DNA of 64,000 bases from Pseudomonas viridiflava (GCF_900590755.1 NZ_UUOC01000012.1:1-64000), one strand, 5' to 3'; counted from the first letter of the stretch, positions 19,709-31,886 are shown. Numbers and translations: made by a program. Notes: generated by a model from the sequence alone, not told the origin.

Positions 19709-21247
19709 TCACGCTGCCGCAAACGCACCTTTATTGCGGGCCACGGTGTCGAGGTATTGCTGAACACCAGCACGTTCTTCGGCGGTCATGAACAGGCCGA
19801 TTTTGCTGCGGCGCCACAGGATGTCGTCTGCCGCCGTCGCCCACTCGGTGCTGCACAGGTAATCGACTTCGCGGGTGTACAGGCCAGCGCCGAGGTGGTC
19901 GCCCATGTCGGCAAGGCTTTGCACGCCGTCCAGCAGACGCCAGCTGCGGCTGCCATAGGTACGCGACCAGCGTTGCGCGATTTCAGCAGGCAGCCAGGCG
20001 AAGCGTTTGATCAGCTCGGCGCTCAACTCGGCCGGCGTCGTCATGTCTTCGCCACCCGGCAGGCTGGCTTTGGCAGTCCAGCTTGGCTTCATGTGCTTGA
20101 AGAATGGCGCGAGCTGCGCCATGGCCGATTCCGCCAACTTGCGATAGGTGGTCAGCTTGCCGCCGAATACCGACAGGATCGGTGCTTCTTCAGCGCTGCC
20201 CGACAACGACAGGGTGTAGTCCCGGGTGATGGCCGACGGGTTATCGGATTCGTCATTGCACAGCGGACGCACACCCGAGTACGTGTTGAGCACGTCATCG
20301 CGGCTTAGCTGCTTCTTGAAGTGGTCATTGGCCACTTTCAGCATGTAGTCCATCTCACCGTCGGTGATTTCCACCTTGCTCGGGTCGCCCTGATACTCGC
20401 GGTCGGTTGTGCCGATGATGGTGAAGCGCTCCAGGTACGGAATCGCAAACACGATGCGCTGATCTTCGTTCTGCAGGATGAATGCGTTTTCGCCTTCGTA
20501 CAGTTTCGGCACGATCAGGTGGCTGCCCTGAATCAGGCGAATGCCGTAAGGAGATTCCAGCTTCAGGTCGTCACGAATGAACTTGGCCACCCACGGACCA
20601 GCTGCGTTGACCAGCGCCTTGGCACGGATCGAAAACAGCGTGCCGTCAGCGCGCTCCATATGCAAATGCCACAGACCTGCGCTGCGACGAGCATTCAGGC
20701 AGCGAGTCTGGGTGTGAATGTGCGCGCCATTTTCACGGGCGGCCATGGCGTTGAGCACCACAAGACGGGCGTCATCGACCCAGCAATCGGAATATTCGAA
20801 ACCGCGGGTGATGTTCGATTTCAGCGGGCTGTCACTGCCGAACCGCAGATTTTTCGAACCCGGCAGCTTTTCACGCTTGCCCAGGTGGTCATAGAGGAAC
20901 AGACCGGCACGAATCATCCATGCCGGACGCAGATGCGGGCGGTGCGGCAAGACAAAACGCATGGGTTTGACAATGTGTGGCGCTTTGGCAAGCAGCACTT
21001 CGCGCTCGGCCAAGGCTTCGCGTACCAGACGGAATTCGTAATGTTCGAGGTAACGCAGACCACCATGGATCAGCTTGCTACTGGCCGATGAGGTGTGGCT
21101 GGCAAGGTCGTCTTTTTCGCAAAGGAACACGGACAAACCACGGCCGGAGGCGTCTGCTGCAATCCCGACTCCATTGATACCGCCACCAATGACGGCGATG
21201 TCGTAGACCTCGGAGAGTGGTGGCGTTGGCAAGGTGGAATGGGGCAT
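19709..21247 (-). CDS. glpD: Aerobic glycerol-3-phosphate dehydrogenase
   Basis: This 512-residue FAD enzyme has the dinucleotide motif IGGGINGVGIAADASGRGL near residue 20. It oxidises sn-glycerol 3-phosphate to dihydroxyacetone phosphate at the inner membrane and feeds electrons to ubiquinone. I chose ATG 21247, with AGGAGG eight bases upstream, over a frame that starts 15 codons earlier. It is the last gene of the glpFKRD cluster, with its own upstream gap carrying TTCGAACATT half-sites for GlpR. Confidence 0.97.
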   Translation of the reverse strand: MPHSTLPTPPLSEVYDIAVIGGGINGVGIAADASGRGLSVFLCEKDDLASHTSSASSKLIHGGLRYLEHYEFRLVREALAEREVLLAKAPHIVKPMRFVLPHRPHLRPAWMIRAGLFLYDHLGKREKLPGSKNLRFGSDSPLKSNITRGFEYSDCWVDDARLVVLNAMAARENGAHIHTQTRCLNARRSAGLWHLHMERADGTLFSIRAKALVNAAGPWVAKFIRDDLKLESPYGIRLIQGSHLIVPKLYEGENAFILQNEDQRIVFAIPYLERFTIIGTTDREYQGDPSKVEITDGEMDYMLKVANDHFKKQLSRDDVLNTYSGVRPLCNDESDNPSAITRDYTLSLSGSAEEAPILSVFGGKLTTYRKLAESAMAQLAPFFKHMKPSWTAKASLPGGEDMTTPAELSAELIKRFAWLPAEIAQRWSRTYGSRSWRLLDGVQSLADMGDHLGAGLYTREVDYLCSTEWATAADDILWRRSKIGLFMTAEERAGVQQYLDTVARNKGAFAAA

Positions 21248-21269
21248 CGGAGAGCCTCCTGAGTTTATC

Positions 21270-21300
21270 GTTCGAACATTGAATTCGAACATTTATGTTC
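21270..21300. promoter_or_regulatory. Candidate GlpR operator cluster before glpD
   Basis: TTCGAACATT occurs at 21271 and 21284, and GAACATTTATGTTC at 21287-21300 is a perfect dyad. The half-sites match the ATGTTCG half-site of enteric GlpR. The cluster is 23-53 bases upstream of the glpD ATG. Confidence 0.6.
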
Positions 21301-21420
21301 ATTTCCGAAAATCATAGCTCAATAGTGAAGGGTCTTCCAGTCGGTATTTATTGAAAATACTGATTGGAAGGGTGGGAATGAACAAAAGTGAACATCGAAG
21401 GAGCGCAGGCGTGCGAAATT

Positions 21421-21493
21421 GTAGGAGCTGCCGAAGGCTGCGAACGGCGGTATATCAGAAGCGACCCTGTTCGCAGCCTTCGGCAGCTCCTAC
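21421..21493. repeat. REP doublet, family A, between glpR and glpD
   Basis: Inverted family A arms with a spacer, 17 bases past the glpR stop. Confidence 0.9.
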
Positions 21494-21509
21494 AGGGGGC
21501 AAAGAAAGG

Positions 21510-22265
21510 CTAAACCACCTCTAACCGAATCTTGTTCTGCGTCAGCAGTTGCATCAGCGCTGGCACCGGGGGCTGGTCGGTGACCAGGCAATCGATCAGG
21601 CTGATCGAGCCCAGGCGGACCATTGCGTTGCGGCCGAATTTGCTGGAGTCCGCCGCCAGAATCACTTGCCGGGCATTGGCGATGATCGCTTGGGAGACGC
21701 GCACTTCCTGATAATCGAAATCCAGCAGACTGCCGTCTTCGTCAATACCGCTGATGCCTACCAAAGCGAAGTCGACCTTGAACTGATTGATGAAATCGAC
21801 GCTGGCCTGACCCACCACGCCACCATCACGGCGTACGTTGCCGCCAGCGAGCAGGACTTCGAAGTCATCCTTGGCGCTCAGAATCGACGCCACATGCAGG
21901 TTGTTGGTGATGATTTTCAGGTTGTTGTGGTTGAGCAGGGCGCGGGCGATGGATTCGGTGGTGGTGCCGATATTGATGAACAGCGAGGCATGGTCAGGGA
22001 TCTGCGCAGCGATGGCTTCGGCAATTCGCTGTTTTTCATCGCGCATCTGATCCGCACGCATGGCGTAGGCGGTGTTTTCGATGCTCGAATCATAGGCTGC
22101 GCCGCCGTGGTAGCGGCGCAACAGGTTCGATTCCGCGAGCTGATTGATATCCCGGCGGATGGTTTGCGGGGTCACGACGAACAACGTGGCCATCTCCTCG
22201 ATGCTCACATAGCCGCGTTCGCGGACCAGTTCGAGGATCTGCTGTTGACGGGGTGGCAGGTTCAT
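21510..22265 (-). CDS. glpR: Glycerol-3-phosphate regulon repressor
   Basis: This 251-residue DeoR-family repressor has an N-terminal HTH ([20 protein letters not shown], about 20-39) and a sugar-phosphate sensor domain with [14 protein letters not shown] and [16 protein letters not shown]. It binds glp operators and is released by glycerol 3-phosphate. It lies between glpK and glpD, as in other Pseudomonas. Candidate operators are present before glpD and glpF. Confidence 0.96.
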   Translation of the reverse strand: MNLPPRQQQILELVRERGYVSIEEMATLFVVTPQTIRRDINQLAESNLLRRYHGGAAYDSSIENTAYAMRADQMRDEKQRIAEAIAAQIPDHASLFINIGTTTESIARALLNHNNLKIITNNLHVASILSAKDDFEVLLAGGNVRRDGGVVGQASVDFINQFKVDFALVGISGIDEDGSLLDFDYQEVRVSQAIIANARQVILAADSSKFGRNAMVRLGSISLIDCLVTDQPPVPALMQLLTQNKIRLEVV

Positions 22266-22378
22266 TGTTGTGAGTGTCCTTCAGGCCGCCAAATGGCGAC
22301 CATGATGCCGCAGGCCTTTCGGCCTGTCAGCCGGAAACTCAATACCACTGATCCTGCAGCCCCTCCATAAACGGCCGA

Positions 22379-24800
<2,422 letters not shown>

Positions 24801-25158
24801 GGAAACCTCGTTTTTTGTTCTTGTGCGGCGCTGTGTGAAATCACCAGTGCTCATCTTTTAAACATGCCGTGGATAACCCCATCCGCGACATCGGATTCGA
24901 CCTCCGTTAGCACTAAAGTTCCAGTGTCTTTTCGGAAACGAAAAAATATAGACATGAATGAATGCTGTCAAAGGTCGGAAATGAACGGGTAGGCATATTT
25001 TGACTGGGTCAGCTTCAGGTGTATTGATCCGCGTTGTAGGAAATGTCGTTTTACCGTGATGGTTTTTGCTCCTCGGCCCCAGCAATGCGGGGCATGCGCG
25101 GCAAAGATCGCTTAAAGTAGGCCCCTGAAACACTTCGAACTTCCCACTGGAGCGCTGC
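24801..25158. other. Intergenic region between glpF and ybaK
   Basis: This 358-base divergent gap must hold both promoters. The only site I can support is the dyad at 24929-24944. No REP doublet or further ORF was found. Confidence 0.5.
24929..24944. promoter_or_regulatory. Dyad upstream of glpF, possible GlpR site
   Basis: TTTTCGGAAACGAAAA is a 6-4-6 perfect inverted repeat. A related TTTCCGAAAA lies before glpD near 21303. GlpR is the likeliest ligand by position. Confidence 0.45.
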
Positions 25159-25629
25159 ATGACCCCTGCACTGGATCTGTTGAAAAAAGTTCGCGCCGAA
25201 CATCGTATCCACAGTTACGAGCACGATCCCAAGGCTGCTTCTTATGGGCTGGAGGCGGCCGAAAAGCTTGGGCTTGAGCCTGCGCAGGTGTTCAAGACGT
25301 TGCTGGCGAGTACTGAAAAGGGTGAATTGCTGGTGGCCGTGGTGCCTGTTGTCGGCACCCTGGACCTGAAAGCACTGGCGAATGCTGCCAAGGCCAAGAA
25401 GGCCGAAATGGCTGATCCAGCCGCGGCGCAGCGTTCGACGGGTTATTTGCTGGGCGGCATCAGCCCCCTGGGCCAGAAGAAACGCCTGCGCACTTTTATT
25501 GATCAGAGCGCCGAGGCATTCGCAACGATTTACGTCAGCGCCGGGCGGCGTGGGCTTGAAGTGGAATTGTCGCCAGCGGTGCTGGCTGAGCACACCAATG
25601 CTATCTTTGCGCCGGTTGGGCGGGGGTGA
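25159..25629 (+). CDS. ybaK: Cys-tRNA(Pro) deacylase, YbaK family
   Basis: This 156-residue protein is a full-length YbaK/INS-domain editing enzyme that hydrolyses Cys mischarged onto tRNA-Pro. The pattern HRIHSYEHDPKAASYGLEAA near the N-terminus and the late GGISPLGQKK are typical. It stands alone, facing away from glpF, and is followed by 440 bases of REP elements. Confidence 0.94.
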   Translation: MTPALDLLKKVRAEHRIHSYEHDPKAASYGLEAAEKLGLEPAQVFKTLLASTEKGELLVAVVPVVGTLDLKALANAAKAKKAEMADPAAAQRSTGYLLGGISPLGQKKRLRTFIDQSAEAFATIYVSAGRRGLEVELSPAVLAEHTNAIFAPVGRG

Positions 25630-25690
25630 AGAGGTCTCATCTGGGGGCGAGCTTGCTCGCGAATCAGGCGGCGCGGGTTGTCAGGCAAAT

Positions 25691-25777
25691 GTGGGAGCGG
25701 TGCTTGCCCGCGATAGGGCTGCCGCAGATATCAGGTCAATCCAGTCCAGCCTTATCGCGGGCAAGCACCGCTCCCAC
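25691..25777. repeat. REP doublet, family C
   Basis: Arms GTGGGAGCGGTGCTTGCCCG and their complement surround a 40-base spacer. Confidence 0.9.
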
Positions 25778-25800
25778 AGGTATGGAGGTGTGTCCGGCAC

Positions 25801-26050
25801 ACCGCGTCATCATTCATCGCGAGCAAGCTCGGCTCCAACAGGCACCCATCGTTTTCGTTGGAGCGAGGCTTGCCCGCGAATAGGGCGCTGCGATCGTCGA
25901 GGCACACCGCGTCATCGTTCTTCGCGAGCAAGCTCGGCTCCAACAGGCACCCATCGTTTTCGTTGGAGCGAGGCTTGCCCGCGAATAGGGCGCTGCGATC
26001 GTCGAGGCACACCGCGTTATCGTTATTCGCGAGCAAGCTCGGCTCCAACA
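25801..26050. repeat. Tandem REP array, 105-bp unit, 2.4 copies
   Basis: Copies begin at 25801, 25906 and 26011 with a period of 105, the last being partial. Each has a GCGAGCAAGCTCGGCTCCAA arm and a TTGGAGCGAGGCTTGCCCGC arm. The pair of full copies differ by only a few bases, so the amplification is recent. The whole 25630-26073 stretch holds nothing but REP sequence. Confidence 0.92.
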
Positions 26051-26073
26051 GCTGATCATTGGGCCTGCAGCGG

Positions 26074-27147
26074 TTAACCCGCCTTCTGCACCGGCACACT
26101 CCCGGCCACCGGGAACAACACCAGATGCTCTGCCGCAACCCGGATCCCGACCTGCTCGCCAGCCAGAAAATCTGCATGGCTCGGGAAGACAGCTTCCAGC
26201 TGCGTGCCAGTAGGAAGTTGCAGGCGGTACAGGGTTGAGGCGCCTTGGAAGGTTCTGCTGGTCACCCGGGCTTTAAGCTCGCTGTCTGGCGCATGGACGA
26301 TGTCGTCCGGTCGCAGCAGAACCTCAACCGCGCTGCCTTTGCTGCCAGGGTAAGCGCGGTTGCCTTGCAGTACGCCCAGTTCGGTTTGCACCGACTGCGG
26401 GTCCACCATCAAGCCGCGTATGAAATAGCCCTGACCAATAAAGCTGGCGACAAATGGCGTCAGTGGTTCGTGATACAGGTTGTAGGGCGTATCCCACTGC
26501 TCAAGACGACCTTCCTTGAACACCCCAACATGATCACTGACCGCGAAGGCTTCTTCCTGGTCGTGGGTCACCAGAATCGCACTGGTACCCCGTGCCTTGA
26601 GGATGTCCCGCACTTCATGGCTGAGGCGTCGGCGCAGTTCGCCATCCAGATTGGAGAATGGCTCGTCGAGCAGCAGAAGCTGTGGCTCTGGCGCCAAAGC
26701 ACGTGCCAGCGCGACCCGCTGTTGTTGGCCGCCGGACAGTTCATGGGGGAAACGTTTGCCGAGCGCCGCGAGATTGACCAGCTCCAGCAGCTCGTCAGTC
26801 ACCTGCTTGATGCGCGGATGTTTGCGAATGCCAAAGGCGATGTTGTCGGCGACGCTCAAGTGCGGGAACAGCGCGTAGTCCTGAAACACCATGCCGATCC
26901 GGCGCTTTTCCGGAGGCAGCGTGAAGCCCGGCTTTGAAATGACTTCCCCCGCCAGGGTGATTTCCCCGGCGTGGACCGGTTCAAACCCGGCAATGGCGCG
27001 CAGTGTGGTGGTCTTGCCACAGCCGGATGAACCCAGCAGGCAACCGATGTCGCCCGCATTGAGGTGCAGATTGAGATCCTGCACCACACGTTGATCCTGG
27101 TAACCGCAGGCCAGGTCGCGCAGGTTCAGCAGCAGTGGCTGGCTCAT
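26074..27147 (-). CDS. ABC transporter ATPase, Fe3+/polyamine-type, orphan
   Basis: This 357-residue ATPase has Walker [10 protein letters not shown], signature LSGGQQQR, Walker [13 protein letters not shown] and a C-terminal TOBE-like region from about 240. The layout fits the FbpC/PotA group, which serves importers of ferric iron or polyamines. No permease or binding protein is nearby, so the substrate is unknown. Its ATG overlaps the argF stop by four bases, implying translational coupling to arginine synthesis. Confidence 0.88.
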   Translation of the reverse strand: MSQPLLLNLRDLACGYQDQRVVQDLNLHLNAGDIGCLLGSSGCGKTTTLRAIAGFEPVHAGEITLAGEVISKPGFTLPPEKRRIGMVFQDYALFPHLSVADNIAFGIRKHPRIKQVTDELLELVNLAALGKRFPHELSGGQQQRVALARALAPEPQLLLLDEPFSNLDGELRRRLSHEVRDILKARGTSAILVTHDQEEAFAVSDHVGVFKEGRLEQWDTPYNLYHEPLTPFVASFIGQGYFIRGLMVDPQSVQTELGVLQGNRAYPGSKGSAVEVLLRPDDIVHAPDSELKARVTSRTFQGASTLYRLQLPTGTQLEAVFPSHADFLAGEQVGIRVAAEHLVLFPVAGSVPVQKAG

Positions 27148-28064
27148 GCCGGCAGGCAGGACGGCGCGATGAGGAATTCCAGCAATGCCTTTTGTGCATG
27201 CAGACGGTTTTCCGCCTGATCCCATGCCACGGAACGCGGGTCATCGAGCAGGTCGAGGCTGATTTCTTCGCCGCGATGGGCTGGCAGGCAGTGCATGAAC
27301 AGCACTTCGGAATCGGCCAGATCCAGCAGCTCGCGGGTCACCTGGAACGGCGTGAACAACGCGATGCGTTTGGCGGTTTCTTCTTCCTGGCCCATGGAGG
27401 TCCAGACATCCGTGCTGACCAGATGCGCGCCTGCGACTGCTTCACGCGGGTCGCGCAGTACGGTAACCCGATCACCTGCCAGCGCCAGGAATTCAGGATT
27501 CGGCTCGTAACCTGCCGGGCAGGCAACACGCAGCTGGAAGTCGAACTGGATCGCCGCTTCTATATAGCTGTTACACATGTTGTTGCCATCGCCGATCCAG
27601 GCAACAGTCTTGCCCTTGATGGAGCCGCGGTGCTCAAGGAAGGTCTGCATGTCGGCCAGCAACTGGCAGGGATGCAGATCGTCGGACAGACCGTTGATCA
27701 CGGGCACCCGGGAATTGGCTGCGAACTCCAGCAGGTTGCTGTGGGCAAAAGTCCGGATCATCACCCCGTCAAGCATGCTCGAAAGCACTCGCGCGGCGTC
27801 GCCAATCGGTTCGCCACGGCCCAATTGGGTGTCCCTAGGCGACAAAAAGATCGCCTGACCACCCAGTTGGATCATGCCGGCTTCGAACGAAACACGGGTA
27901 CGAGTCGAAGATTTCTCGAAGACCATGCCCAGTACCCGGCTTTTCAGCGGCTCGAAAAGCACGCCACGATTTCGCAGGTCTTTGAGCTCTACGCCGCGAT
28001 GAATCAAGCGCAGGAGCTCTTCTGGCTTGTAATCCATCATCGAGAGAAAGTGCCTGGGGTTCAT
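27144..28064 (-). CDS. argF: Ornithine carbamoyltransferase (anabolic)
   Basis: This 306-residue enzyme has the carbamoyl phosphate loop [10 protein letters not shown] and the ornithine-side [10 protein letters not shown]. It makes citrulline from ornithine and carbamoyl phosphate. The anabolic argF, rather than catabolic arcB, is supported by its length and by lack of arc neighbours. An ArgR-type site lies about 130 bases upstream. It heads a two-gene unit with the orphan ABC ATPase. Confidence 0.94.
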   Translation of the reverse strand: MNPRHFLSMMDYKPEELLRLIHRGVELKDLRNRGVLFEPLKSRVLGMVFEKSSTRTRVSFEAGMIQLGGQAIFLSPRDTQLGRGEPIGDAARVLSSMLDGVMIRTFAHSNLLEFAANSRVPVINGLSDDLHPCQLLADMQTFLEHRGSIKGKTVAWIGDGNNMCNSYIEAAIQFDFQLRVACPAGYEPNPEFLALAGDRVTVLRDPREAVAGAHLVSTDVWTSMGQEEETAKRIALFTPFQVTRELLDLADSEVLFMHCLPAHRGEEISLDLLDDPRSVAWDQAENRLHAQKALLEFLIAPSCLPA

Positions 28065-28190
28065 GATTAACTACCTTTTTTGCAACAGACCGCAGGTGCT
28101 CAAAGCCGGGTTTTATCGGGAAAACGGGCGAGACCTGCGGCGGAAGCCGCTCGGGGCGACGAATAGGGAAGGCGCGATGGTATAAAAAAA

Positions 28191-28206
28191 TGTCGCGTCT
28201 TACCAA
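28191..28206. promoter_or_regulatory. ArgR-type half-site upstream of argF
   Basis: TGTCGCGTCTTACCAA matches the P. aeruginosa ArgR pattern TGTCGC-N8-AA. On the minus strand it overlaps a possible -35/-10 pair (TTGGTA, TATACC), a fit for repression of argF. Confidence 0.55.
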
Positions 28207-28366
28207 TAGCAGCTTTGATTTATAAGGCCTTTGCAATGTTTCGCAACACGCTCGGGCCATCATGGGCCATTGTGCGACTGATACAGCGATGCCTGGTTAC
28301 GGCCGAATCCGAAGGCCTGGGGCTTCGCGGGTCGGTCAAGAGGAGCATTTGTACACTGAGCGCCCG

Positions 28367-28395
28367 CGATATTGCAATTAGTGCCGATATTGCAA
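28367..28395. promoter_or_regulatory. Direct repeat of CGATATTGCAA
   Basis: CGATATTGCAA occurs at 28367-28377 and 28385-28395 with an 18-bp period. It precedes the unknown gene at 28526 and looks like a binding site, though no regulator can be named. Confidence 0.4.
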
Positions 28396-28525
28396 CAGTC
28401 CAGACCGTGATCAGATCACTTATGCGATGCGCTTCACGGGACGGAGAAATGTCCCGTTTCATAAAAGCGCGGGGTGAGTTATAAATGCCCAGCGTGCCAT
28501 CATGAGGCTAACAAGGGGCTATCGA

Positions 28526-28816
28526 ATGGAATCAAAGGAAAAACAGCTGACGGAATTGCTCGGGCTCACCGCTCGGACCCTGACGCACCTGACTGCTTCG
28601 ATGACCTCCATGTCCTTCGAACTCCTGCGCAGTGAAGATGAAGTCACCCGCGCCGCTGGCCGACACATGATTGACCGCATGGCAACCATCAGCTCCGGCC
28701 TTGATGATCATTGGCGTCTGATCGGCGAGCTGACCGGCGTGCACGTTGCTCAAGAGCAGATCGAGACCGTTCACGAAATCCAGTTGCAGCGCAAAATCAC
28801 CCCGATCGGCGGTTGA
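28526..28816 (+). CDS. Conserved hypothetical, small helical protein
   Basis: This 96-residue protein has no motif I recognise. It is predicted to be mostly helical and soluble, with a mix of charges, no signal peptide, and a heptad-like run from 25 to 70. I chose ATG 28526, which follows AAGGGGC, over an ATG eight codons earlier. It is divergent from argF and followed by a REP doublet. Function unknown. Confidence 0.7.
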   Translation: MESKEKQLTELLGLTARTLTHLTASMTSMSFELLRSEDEVTRAAGRHMIDRMATISSGLDDHWRLIGELTGVHVAQEQIETVHEIQLQRKITPIGG

Positions 28817-28848
28817 TCCCTGCGATATATCGTCCTGGCGCTATCCCT

Positions 28849-28935
28849 GTAGGAGCGCACGAGCACCGCGAGGCCGCGATGGCGGTGTATCAGACACACC
28901 GCTATCGCTGCCTCACGTTGCTCGTGAGCTCCTAC
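28849..28935. repeat. REP doublet, family E
   Basis: Arms GTAGGAGCGCACGAGCACCG and CTGCCTCACGTTGCTCGTGA are imperfect inverted partners. This is the only family E element in the window. Confidence 0.85.
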
Positions 28936-29080
28936 ACAAGAGCAATTCTAATTGCCCATCTGCCTGCCTGATGCTGGCCGATTCATGAGACGAACGTCTC
29001 TGGCGTAGTTACAAGCCACCCTCCATAGTTTCGTTGGCGTGACCCGTTCAGGTCGCAACGACAAAAATATGAGGCTGGCC

Positions 29081-31189
29081 ATGACCAAGACCCTCCACCA
29101 CCGTGCCTGCCATCTGTGCGAAGCCATTTGCGGCTTGAGCATCGAGATCACTACCAGCGCTGACAACGAATCGACGATCACCTCCATCAAGGGCGATCCG
29201 CTTGATACGTTCAGCCGTGGGCATATCTGCCCCAAAGCCGTCGCCCTGCAAGATATCCAGAACGATCCAGACCGTTTGCGCCAACCCATGCGTCGCCAGG
29301 GTAATCAGTGGCATCCCATTGAGTGGCAGGCCGCCTTCGATCTGGTGGCCGAGCGGCTGCTGGACATTCAGCAGCGCCATGGTCAGAACGCTGTTGCGGT
29401 TTATCAAGGCAACCCCAGCGTGCATAACTACGGGTTGATGACCCATAGCAACTACTTCCTCGGCCTGCTGAAGACCCGCAATCGTTATTCGGCCACCTCT
29501 GTGGATCAGTTGCCTCATCACCTCACCAGCTTCCTGATGTATGGTCACGGCCTGCTGCTGCCTATCGCCGACATCGACCACACCGACTTCATGCTGATTC
29601 TGGGTGGCAATCCGCTGGCCTCCAACGGCAGCATCATGACCGTCCCGGATGTGGAAAAGCGCCTCAAAGCGATTCAGGCCCGTGGCGGCAAAGTGGTGGT
29701 GGTTGATCCGCGGCGTAGCGAAACTGCCGCGATTGCCGATCAGCACCTGTTCGTGCGGCCCGGTGGCGATGCGGCCTTGCTGTTTGGCCTGCTCAATACC
29801 CTGTTCGAAGAAGGGCTGACCCGTGAAAGCCCATTGCCTGTGGACGGTCTCGATCAGGTGCGTACCGCCATTGCAGGTTTCAACGCCGAAGCCATGAGCT
29901 CCCGCTGTGGCGTGCCGGCTGGGCAGATCCGTCAGTTGGCGCGGGACTTCGCCGCTGCCGACAAGGCGGTGTGTTACGGGCGCATGGGCATCTCGACCCA
30001 GCAGTTCGGCACCCTGTGCCATTGGCTGGTGCAATTGATCAATCTGGTGACCGGCAATCTTGATCGCGTGGGCGGCGCGCTGTGCACTGAACCTGCTGTG
30101 GACCTGGTGGCTTCTACGTCTGGCGGGCATTTCAACCAATGGCAAAGCCGGGTCTCCGGGCTGCCTGAGTATGCCGGGGAGTTACCGGTGTCAGCTTTGG
30201 CTGAAGAAATGCTCAGCGCCGGGGAAGGGCAGGTGAAAGCGCTGGTGACGGTGGCGGGCAACCCAGTCTTGTCGACGCCCAACGGCCGCCAGCTGGACCA
30301 AGCCCTTGAAGGGCTGGAGTTCATGCTCAGCATTGATTTGTACATCAATGAAACCACGCGCCATGCCGATCTGATTCTGCCGTCCACGTCGGCGCTGGAG
30401 AACGATCACTACGACACCACCTTCAATATGTTTGCGGTGCGTAACGTCAGCCGGTTCAATCGGGCGATTCTGGAGAAGCCCGAAGGTGCGCTGCATGACT
30501 GGGAAATCTTCGTCGGTCTGGCAAAGGCTTTTGCCAGCAAGGCCGGGCGCGAGCTGAAGCCCACTATGGCTCCGGCGCAGATGATTGATCGTGGCTTGCG
30601 CGGCGGATTGTATGGAGACAGCTCGGAGTATCAGCTTTCACTGGCGACGCTGGCGCAGCATCCCCACGGCGTAGACCTTGGCGCCTTGAAACCGAATCTC
30701 GCCCCGCGCCTGAAAACCGCCAATGGCCGCATTCAGGCCGCACCAGAAGTGATCATGGCCGACCTGGCACGTTTTGCCGCGCTGGCTAATCCCGAGGTTG
30801 GCGAGCTGTTATTGATCGGCCGTCGGCATGTGCGCAGCAATAACTCCTGGATGCACAACTACCATCGACTGGTGAAGGGCAAGCCGCGTCATCAGTTGCT
30901 GATGCATCCGGACGACCTGGCCTCGCGCGGCTTGAGTGACGGGCAGCAAGTGCGGGTCAGCTCCCGGGTTGGGGTTATTGAGGTTCAGGTGCTGGCAAGC
31001 GTCGAGATGATGCCGGGCGTGGTCAGTTTGCCCCATGGCTGGGGGCATGGACGGCCCGGGGTGCAGATGGAAATCGCCCGCGCTCAACCGGGGGCCAGCG
31101 CCAACGACCTGACTGATGAGCGCGAACTTGATAGCCTGTCCGGCAATGCGGTCCTTAATGGGGTCTGCGTGCAGGTTGCAGCGGCGTGA
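29081..31189 (+). CDS. Molybdopterin oxidoreductase, 4Fe-4S type
   Basis: This protein of 702 residues belongs to the formate dehydrogenase/DMSO reductase family. An N-terminal 4Fe-4S site is formed by C-X2-C-X3-C (CHLCEAICG) and a later C in HICPKAVAL. The molybdopterin domains follow, and the dinucleotide-binding C-terminal barrel starts at about 590. There is no Tat signal, so it should be cytoplasmic. No electron-transfer subunit or maturation gene is adjacent, so the substrate is open. ATG 29081 has GAGG seven bases upstream. Confidence 0.9.
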   Translation: MTKTLHHRACHLCEAICGLSIEITTSADNESTITSIKGDPLDTFSRGHICPKAVALQDIQNDPDRLRQPMRRQGNQWHPIEWQAAFDLVAERLLDIQQRHGQNAVAVYQGNPSVHNYGLMTHSNYFLGLLKTRNRYSATSVDQLPHHLTSFLMYGHGLLLPIADIDHTDFMLILGGNPLASNGSIMTVPDVEKRLKAIQARGGKVVVVDPRRSETAAIADQHLFVRPGGDAALLFGLLNTLFEEGLTRESPLPVDGLDQVRTAIAGFNAEAMSSRCGVPAGQIRQLARDFAAADKAVCYGRMGISTQQFGTLCHWLVQLINLVTGNLDRVGGALCTEPAVDLVASTSGGHFNQWQSRVSGLPEYAGELPVSALAEEMLSAGEGQVKALVTVAGNPVLSTPNGRQLDQALEGLEFMLSIDLYINETTRHADLILPSTSALENDHYDTTFNMFAVRNVSRFNRAILEKPEGALHDWEIFVGLAKAFASKAGRELKPTMAPAQMIDRGLRGGLYGDSSEYQLSLATLAQHPHGVDLGALKPNLAPRLKTANGRIQAAPEVIMADLARFAALANPEVGELLLIGRRHVRSNNSWMHNYHRLVKGKPRHQLLMHPDDLASRGLSDGQQVRVSSRVGVIEVQVLASVEMMPGVVSLPHGWGHGRPGVQMEIARAQPGASANDLTDERELDSLSGNAVLNGVCVQVAAA

Positions 31190-31211
31190 GGTGGGCGAAT
31201 CCATGGTGGGC

Positions 31212-31301
31212 GTGGGACCGGCTTTAGTCGGGAAAGCGGTATTTCTGACGATGAATAGTCAGTGACCCTCACGGCCTCTTCCCGGCTGAAGCCGGTCCCA
31301 C
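31212..31301. repeat. REP doublet, family D
   Basis: Inverted arms of the GGGACCGGCTTTAGTCGGGA type with a spacer, just after the oxidoreductase gene. Confidence 0.9.
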
Positions 31302-31429
31302 AACATCGCGCGGTTATTGAGATCACACCTGTGGTTGCGATAGGGAAGGCTGAGCACCACGCTCGGGTTTCCGTTACAATGCGCCACCGTGTCGACAACT
31401 GAGTCGCAAAAGTTAAGCCGAGGTGTTCC

Positions 31430-31771
31430 ATGGATATCATCGAAACGATCAAAGATCAGATCGCGAACAATACCGTTCTGCTTTACATGAAAGGCGCTCC
31501 GAATGCCCCGCAGTGCGGCTTTTCGGCAAAAGCTTCCCAGGCGTTGATGGCATGTGGCGAAAAGTTCGCTTACGTCGACATCCTGCAAAACCCTGAAATC
31601 CGCGCCAACCTGCCCAAGTACGCCAACTGGCCGACTTTCCCGCAACTGTGGGTAGCGGGCGAGCTGGTCGGCGGTAGCGACATCATCACCGAGATGATGG
31701 CTGACGGCTCCTTGCCGACCTTGGTCAAAGAAGCAACGGCCAAGGCTGCTGCGGGTAATACCGAGGCTTGA
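31430..31771 (+). CDS. grxD: Monothiol glutaredoxin, Grx4 type
   Basis: This 113-residue protein has the CGFS active site at about residues 29-32 and the GSH/cluster-binding region WPTFPQLWVAGELVGGSDI. Such proteins carry [2Fe-2S] clusters and take part in Fe-S delivery and iron sensing. It is convergent with bfr, with a shared terminator in between. Iron storage genes nearby fit an iron-homeostasis theme. Confidence 0.96.
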   Translation: MDIIETIKDQIANNTVLLYMKGAPNAPQCGFSAKASQALMACGEKFAYVDILQNPEIRANLPKYANWPTFPQLWVAGELVGGSDIITEMMADGSLPTLVKEATAKAAAGNTEA

Positions 31772-31787
31772 TAATGGCCCGGAACCT

Positions 31788-31843
31788 GTAGGAGCTGCCG
31801 CAGGCTGCGAATGAGGCAATTCGCAGCCTTCGGCAGCTCCTAC
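31788..31843. repeat. REP doublet, family A, short spacer
   Basis: Inverted family A arms with a short spacer directly after grxD and before the terminator. Confidence 0.9.
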
Positions 31844-31847
31844 AGGT

Positions 31848-31886
31848 AAAAAAAAGCCCCGCTTTCGAGAGAAAGCGGGGCTTTTT
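31848..31886. terminator. Bidirectional terminator between grxD and bfr
   Basis: A 12-bp stem around AGCCCCGCTTTC with a GAGA loop is flanked by A- and T-runs. It can end grxD on the plus strand and bfr on the minus strand. Confidence 0.93.

Larger units (their letters stand above)
28065..28525. other. Intergenic region with several regulatory-looking elements
   Basis: This 461-base divergent gap contains the ArgR box, an 11-bp direct repeat pair and a 7-bp hairpin (ACGGGAC at 28436, GTCCCGT at 28451). No believable ORF was seen. A small RNA is possible but unproven. Confidence 0.5.

Noticed and set aside
25801..26050. Possible CRISPR array
   Set aside because: The unit is 105 bp and made of REP arms, the spacers are not unique, and no cas genes exist.
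28215..28484. An 89-codon frame upstream of the unknown 96-residue gene
   Set aside because: It crosses the direct repeats and hairpin and has no protein-like composition.
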